Part shown: piece by piece, positions 4,589 through 7,229 of the stretch
Layout of the letters: every line of letters starts with the position of its first letter
Position numbering within the stretch: position 1 is the first letter of the stretch
Assembly: GCA_020444165.1 (NCBI GenBank)
Contig: JAHLLK010000138.1
Coordinates: 1-7,229, forward strand
Length of the DNA: 7,229 nt
Source: Deltaproteobacteria bacterium
Lineage (GTDB): Bacteria > Desulfobacterota > Desulfarculia > Desulfarculales > Desulfarculaceae
Direction of reading: 5' to 3'
Translations under genes and position numbers: made by a program
Notes under the pieces: generated by a model
Told to the model about the DNA's origin: nothing
Databases searched by the model: none
The model's input: the letters and a program-made list of their open reading frames with translations, nothing else

Positions 4589-5767
4589 TCACACCTCCTG
4601 GGCGCCGCGGGCCCGCCGCCAGAGTTGGGGCAGGCGGGCCAGGAAATCGGCCAGGGGCGCGGGGGCCTCTTTCAGGCGCAGGCGGAAGAGATACCAGCCC
4701 AGGGCGGCCAGGATCACGTTGGGCGTCCACATGCCCACGGCCACGGGGTAGGCCCCGGTCTCCCCAAAGGACCAGGCGGCCGAGAGCATGAGGTAGTAGC
4801 CCAGGAAGATCACCAGGGCCACGGCCACGCCCCAGGAGCGGCCGCCGCTGGAGTAGCCCAGGCCCAAGGGCATGCCGATGAAGCCCAGGATCACGCAGGC
4901 AAAGGGCACCGAGAATTTCTTGTGCAGCTCCATGGCCGCCAGGTAGCGCTTGCGGCTGTCCGGCGGCGCGTTGTCCACGGCGGCCCACAACTCGCTCAGG
5001 TACATTTCCTTTTCATGGCGGGTGGTGCGCTGCTGGGCGCCCGTGAAGCCGGAGGCCTTCAGGGCCACGTCGTAGGTCTCGAAATGCGCGGTCTGGGCGG
5101 TTTTCAGGTCCTCGCCCACCGCGTGAATGGTGCCATCATAAAGGCGGATGGTGATGCGGCCGGCCTTGGCCGGGTAGAGTTTTCCCCTTTTGGCCACGAT
5201 GGTGTTAACCTGCCGGGGGTCGCGCTCGTCCACGATGAAGACATCGCGCATGGCCCCCTGGCCCGGCAGCTCGCCCACATAAAGCACCAGCCCGGGGAAG
5301 GTGTCCAGGAACACCCGCTCCCTCAGGGCCAGGTCGGCCTTTTGGGTGGCCACCTGATAGACCAGGTTCTCGAAGTTGTGGTTGCCCCAGGGCAGGCCCC
5401 AGATGGCCAGCACGCTGGTGGCCAGCCAGGCGGACACGGCCAGGGCCCCCACCGGGGGCAAAAGGGCGGTGAGACTGACCCCGGCCGCTTTGAGCGCCGT
5501 GATCTCGTTGTCCTGGGAGAGGCGCAAAAAGGCCAGGAGCACTCCCAACAGGGTGGCCATGGGTATCGTAAAGACAAAGAAATACGGCAGGGTGTAGAGC
5601 AGGAGTCGGAGCACCACCGTGAGGCCGACTCCCCGGGTCACCACCAGGTCGGTCAGCTCCATGATCTTGGCCACCAGGAGAACGAGGGTGAACACTCCCA
5701 GACTGATAAAGAACGGGCTCAACATCTCGCCGAACAGGTAGCGGTATATGATCCTGGTGCGGAGCAT
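4589..5767 (-). CDS. lptF: LPS export ABC transporter permease LptF
   Basis: A 392-residue partner of LptG in the LptB2FG extractor. Membrane segments are at about 15-36, 48-77 and 100-122, followed by a periplasmic jellyroll domain (about 128-265) and three segments at about 285-304, 311-332 and 343-364. The coupling helix that meets the LptB ATPase is LSQDNEITALKAAGVS (83-98), the family signature with its conserved acidic residue E88. GFIGMPLGLGYSSGGRSWG (295-313) is the conserved TM4-TM5 loop. An in-frame ATG at 5815 would add 16 residues (beginning MPMSFTKL) and overlap dgt by two bases. I chose 5767 because the membrane protein starts there, but neither ATG has a clear Shine-Dalgarno and the choice is uncertain. 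A loose C-terminal tail of about 28 residues follows TM6. lptA, lptB and lptC are not in the window. Confidence 0.93.
   Translation of the reverse strand: MLRTRIIYRYLFGEMLSPFFISLGVFTLVLLVAKIMELTDLVVTRGVGLTVVLRLLLYTLPYFFVFTIPMATLLGVLLAFLRLSQDNEITALKAAGVSLTALLPPVGALAVSAWLATSVLAIWGLPWGNHNFENLVYQVATQKADLALRERVFLDTFPGLVLYVGELPGQGAMRDVFIVDERDPRQVNTIVAKRGKLYPAKAGRITIRLYDGTIHAVGEDLKTAQTAHFETYDVALKASGFTGAQQRTTRHEKEMYLSELWAAVDNAPPDSRKRYLAAMELHKKFSVPFACVILGFIGMPLGLGYSSGGRSWGVAVALVIFLGYYLMLSAAWSFGETGAYPVAVGMWTPNVILAALGWYLFRLRLKEAPAPLADFLARLPQLWRRARGAQEV
4592..4599 (-). promoter_or_regulatory. Full-length Shine-Dalgarno for lptG inside the lptF 3' end
   Basis: The minus strand reads AGGAGGTG, an uninterrupted eight-base match to the anti-Shine-Dalgarno. 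It is embedded in the last lptF codons, eleven bases upstream of the lptG ATG. This supports translational coupling or strong independent initiation of lptG on a shared mRNA. Confidence 0.75.
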
Positions 5768-5774
5768 CGCCAGG

Positions 5775-5803
5775 AGTCTAAAGGGTCTGGGGAGCTTTGT
5801 AAA
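5775..5803 (-). promoter_or_regulatory. Promoter candidate for lptFG, possibly leaderless
   Basis: On the minus strand TTTACA (5803-5798, five of six matches) is followed after exactly 17 bp by TAGACT (5780-5775, four of six). Seven bases later comes the ATG at 5767, so transcription would start at or within two bases of the start codon. That would fit the missing Shine-Dalgarno before this ATG. It is a consensus match only. Confidence 0.4.
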
Positions 5804-5813
5804 GGACATGGGC

Positions 5814-6854
5814 ATGAACCTGCGAGAAGAACTCCAAAAGCTGCAAGAAGATCAACTTCATCCCGCCGCGGCCCGCGCCAGCCGGAGCCGGGGCCGGCGG
5901 CATGAGGAACCGGAATGCAGCCTCCGTACGGCTTTTCAAAGGGACCGCGACCGCATCCTCTACAGCAAGGCCTTCCGCCGCCTGAAGCACAAGACCCAGG
6001 TCTTCCTGGCTCCCACCGGCGACCACTACCGCACCCGGCTCACCCACACCCTGGAGGTGGCCCAGATCGCCCGCACCGTGGCCCGGGCGCTCCGGCTGAA
6101 CGAGGACCTGACCGAGGCCATCGCCCTGGGCCACGACCTGGGGCACACCCCCTTTGGCCACGCCGGGGAGGCGGTCTTGAACCAACTCCTGCCCGGGGGT
6201 TTCCGGCATCACGAGCAGTCCATCCGGGTGGTCGACGAGCTGGAGCGGGACGGCCGCGGCCTGAACCTGACTTTCGAGGTGCGCCAGGGCATCCTCCACC
6301 ACTCCAAGGGCCGCGGGCAGTTCCTGCCCCAGCCGGGCCGGGACCTGGATCTCACCCTGGAGGCCCAGCTGGTGCGGGCGGCCGACGTGATGGCCTACAT
6401 CGCCCACGACACCGACGACGCCATGCGGGGCGGGGTCATCGGGGCCGGGGAGCTGCCCCCGGCGGTGGTGGCCGGCCTGGGCGACCGCCTTTCCCGCCAG
6501 ATCGACACCATGGTGCGGGATCTCATCGCCGAGACCCGGGCCCGGGATCTGGCCCAGGTGACCCTGTCGGCCCGGGTGGCCGAGGCCATGAACCTCCTGC
6601 GGGAGTTCCTGTACCAACGGGTCTACGACAACCCCGAGGTGCACGGCGACTTCATCAAGGCCTCCAAGGTGATCCACGAGCTTTATGAAGAGCTCATCCA
6701 CAACGACGAAATCTTTGTCCGCTGCGTGGGCCCTCTGCCGCCGGCCGGGGAGCGGCACCGCCGCACGGCCGACTACATCGCCGGCATGTCGGACCGCTTC
6801 GCCCTGAACCTCTACACCGAGATTCTCCTGCCCAAACCCTGGGGACGGTTGTAA
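5814..6854 (+). CDS. dgt: Deoxyguanosinetriphosphate triphosphohydrolase (dGTPase-like HD dNTPase)
   Basis: A 346-residue cytosolic HD-domain enzyme that splits dNTPs into deoxynucleoside and triphosphate, lowering dNTP pools. The family entry motif is complete: SLRTAFQRDRDRILYSKAFR (36-55) followed by RLKHKTQVF. The metal-binding HD set is H78 (RLTHTLEV), H107-D108 (LGHDLGHTPFGH, with H111 and H116) and probably D191 (RAADVMAYIAHD). Later helices carry the usual YDNPEVHGDFIKASKVI (271-287), and the protein ends with the SDRFALNLY segment (326-334). Length fits the short type-2 dGTPase-like group rather than the roughly 500-residue E. coli Dgt; substrate preference is likely broad but not readable here. 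The ATG at 5814 is chosen because AAGGA lies seven bases upstream; another ATG at 5808 is too close to that site. A lone TATGAT (5747-5752) could be its -10 box, without a good -35. It diverges from lptF and converges on rpoD. Confidence 0.93.
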   Translation: MNLREELQKLQEDQLHPAAARASRSRGRRHEEPECSLRTAFQRDRDRILYSKAFRRLKHKTQVFLAPTGDHYRTRLTHTLEVAQIARTVARALRLNEDLTEAIALGHDLGHTPFGHAGEAVLNQLLPGGFRHHEQSIRVVDELERDGRGLNLTFEVRQGILHHSKGRGQFLPQPGRDLDLTLEAQLVRAADVMAYIAHDTDDAMRGGVIGAGELPPAVVAGLGDRLSRQIDTMVRDLIAETRARDLAQVTLSARVAEAMNLLREFLYQRVYDNPEVHGDFIKASKVIHELYEELIHNDEIFVRCVGPLPPAGERHRRTADYIAGMSDRFALNLYTEILLPKPWGRL

Positions 6855-6867
6855 CCGGCCCGGTGAG

Positions 6868-6902
6868 GCCGAGGGGCGAAGGTTTATCGTAAGACGGCCG
6901 GT
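6868..6902. repeat. Degenerate partial copy of the 49-bp repeat
   Basis: This stretch just after the dgt stop resembles the second part of the 49-bp unit: GGGCGAAGGTTTATCGTAAG corresponds to GGAGCGAGGTTTTTCGTGAG, and it leads into the first intact copy. It looks like an older, decayed unit. It ends in the palindrome CGGTGCACCG (6899-6908), which spans the join with the first full copy. Confidence 0.5.
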
Positions 6903-7070
6903 GCACCGCCCGGGGGCAAAGGGAGCGAGGTTTTTCGCGCGTCGGGGGTTCGCACCGCCCGGGGGCAAAGGGAGCGAGGTTTTTCGTGAGTCGGGGGCTC
7001 GCACCGCCCGGGGGCAAAGGGAGCGAGGTTTTTCGTGAGTCGGGGGCTCGCACCGCCCGGGGGCAAGGGG
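6903..7070. repeat. 49-bp tandem repeat array between dgt and rpoD
   Basis: Three full units start at 6903, 6952 and 7001, and a partial fourth starts at 7050. The second and third are identical; the first differs at four positions (CGCG for TGAG near its end, and TTC for CTC at its last three bases). Each unit begins GCACCGCCCGGGGGCAAAGG and contains GCGAGG followed by TTTTT. The last CTC of one unit with the GC of the next can pair with that next unit's GCGAG (for example 6998-7002 with 7023-7027), placing T5 right after the stem, like a short intrinsic terminator on the plus strand. The period is not a multiple of three, all reading frames lack known domains, and there are no unique spacers, so it is neither coding nor CRISPR. 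Confidence 0.9.
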
Positions 7071-7073
7071 AGC

Positions 7074-7098
7074 CCCCGTCAGGCCCGGCCTGACGGGG
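7074..7098. terminator. Perfect 11-bp hairpin between dgt and rpoD, likely bidirectional terminator
   Basis: CCCCGTCAGGC (7074-7084) pairs perfectly with GCCTGACGGGG (7088-7098) around a three-base loop. It begins 19 nt beyond the rpoD stop and downstream of dgt, so it can end both convergent transcripts. No T run flanks it on either strand, so it may act as a barrier or 3' stabiliser. Confidence 0.55.
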
Positions 7099-7117
7099 AC
7101 CAACCTGAACCGGAGAC

Positions 7118-7229
7118 TCAGTTTTCGGTGAAAGCCCGGAGCTTCTTGGCCCGGGAGGGATGGCGGAGCTTCCGGAGGGCCTTGGCCTCGATCTGCCGGA
7201 TGCGCTCGCGGGTCACGTCGAAGTCGCGG
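7118..7229 (-). CDS. rpoD: RNA polymerase primary sigma factor RpoD, C-terminal fragment (gene continues past the window)
   Basis: Only the last 36 codons and the TGA (7118-7120) lie in the window; the gene runs in from the right edge. The translated residues include [20 protein letters not shown] followed by PSRAKKL and the end RAFTEN. This is the helix-turn-helix of sigma region 4.2 that reads the -35 promoter element; the [10 protein letters not shown] segment is the recognition helix and the HPSR tail is typical of primary (group 1) sigma factors rather than RpoS- or RpoH-type ones. It is too short for a normal gene scan but unmistakable. It converges with dgt across the repeat array. The helix sequence agrees with a standard TTGACA-type -35 preference, which supports the promoter candidates elsewhere in the window. 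Confidence 0.95.
   Translation of the reverse strand, partial: RDFDVTRERIRQIEAKALRKLRHPSRAKKLRAFTEN

Noticed and set aside
3336..4751. Open frame of about 470 codons on the plus strand, opposite lptG
   Set aside because: It is antisense to lptG and the lptF end, His/Gln/Gly-rich and without domains.
4625..5905. Open frame of about 425 codons on the plus strand, opposite lptF
   Set aside because: It is antisense to a clear LptF, with the same low-complexity composition; no ribosome-binding site or motif supports it.
6903..7070. CRISPR array
   Set aside because: The 49-bp units abut directly without unique spacers, and no cas gene is present.
5778..7103. Open frame of about 440 codons on the minus strand, opposite dgt and through the 49-bp repeats
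   Set aside because: The repeat-derived peptide (APFAPGR-type) changes frame with each 49-bp unit and the rest mirrors dgt; no domain is present.

Overview
This window looks like chromosomal DNA of a high-GC, Gram-negative bacterium. It carries adjacent lptF and lptG genes for lipopolysaccharide export, a dgt-type dNTPase and the C-terminal end of rpoD. GC-rich codon use, dgt convergent with rpoD, and a stand-alone receiver domain beside an osmolyte-type glycosyltransferase would suit a Desulfobacterota lineage (for example a Desulfarculus-like sulfate reducer). That placement is inference from composition and gene content, not proof.

Layout. Positions 1-156 hold no convincing complete gene, possibly the tail of one, and a weak terminator-like hairpin. 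A P1-family (S58) self-processing aminopeptidase runs leftward (1128 to 157). A divergent regulatory region of about 235 bp follows, with promoter-like boxes facing both ways and a strongly structured leader. The rightward pair is a GT-A glycosyltransferase of the glucosyl/mannosyl-glycerate type (1364-2587) and, 20 nt later, a CheY-like single-domain response regulator (2608-2976). A 524-bp convergent intergenic region (2977-3500) is crowded with inverted repeats and has an AT-rich promoter-like island in its middle. It is the least explained part of the window.

Next come lptG (4580 to 3501) and lptF (5767 to 4589), transcribed leftward as lptF-lptG and encoding the two membrane subunits of the LptB2FG extractor. 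dgt (5814-6854) runs rightward from a 46-bp gap beside lptF. The dgt-rpoD convergent gap (6855-7117) contains a 49-bp tandem repeat (three full copies plus partial ones) and a perfect 11-bp hairpin. The window ends inside rpoD, whose last 36 codons (sigma region 4.2) lie on the minus strand at 7118-7229.

The recognised genes are mostly housekeeping: envelope LPS transport, dNTP pool control and the primary sigma factor. The glycosyltransferase/receiver pair may make a compatible solute under two-component control. The most unusual material is non-coding: the palindrome cluster at 2983-3478 and the tandem repeats at 6903-7070. No defence system, transposase, CRISPR array, tRNA or rRNA was recognised.
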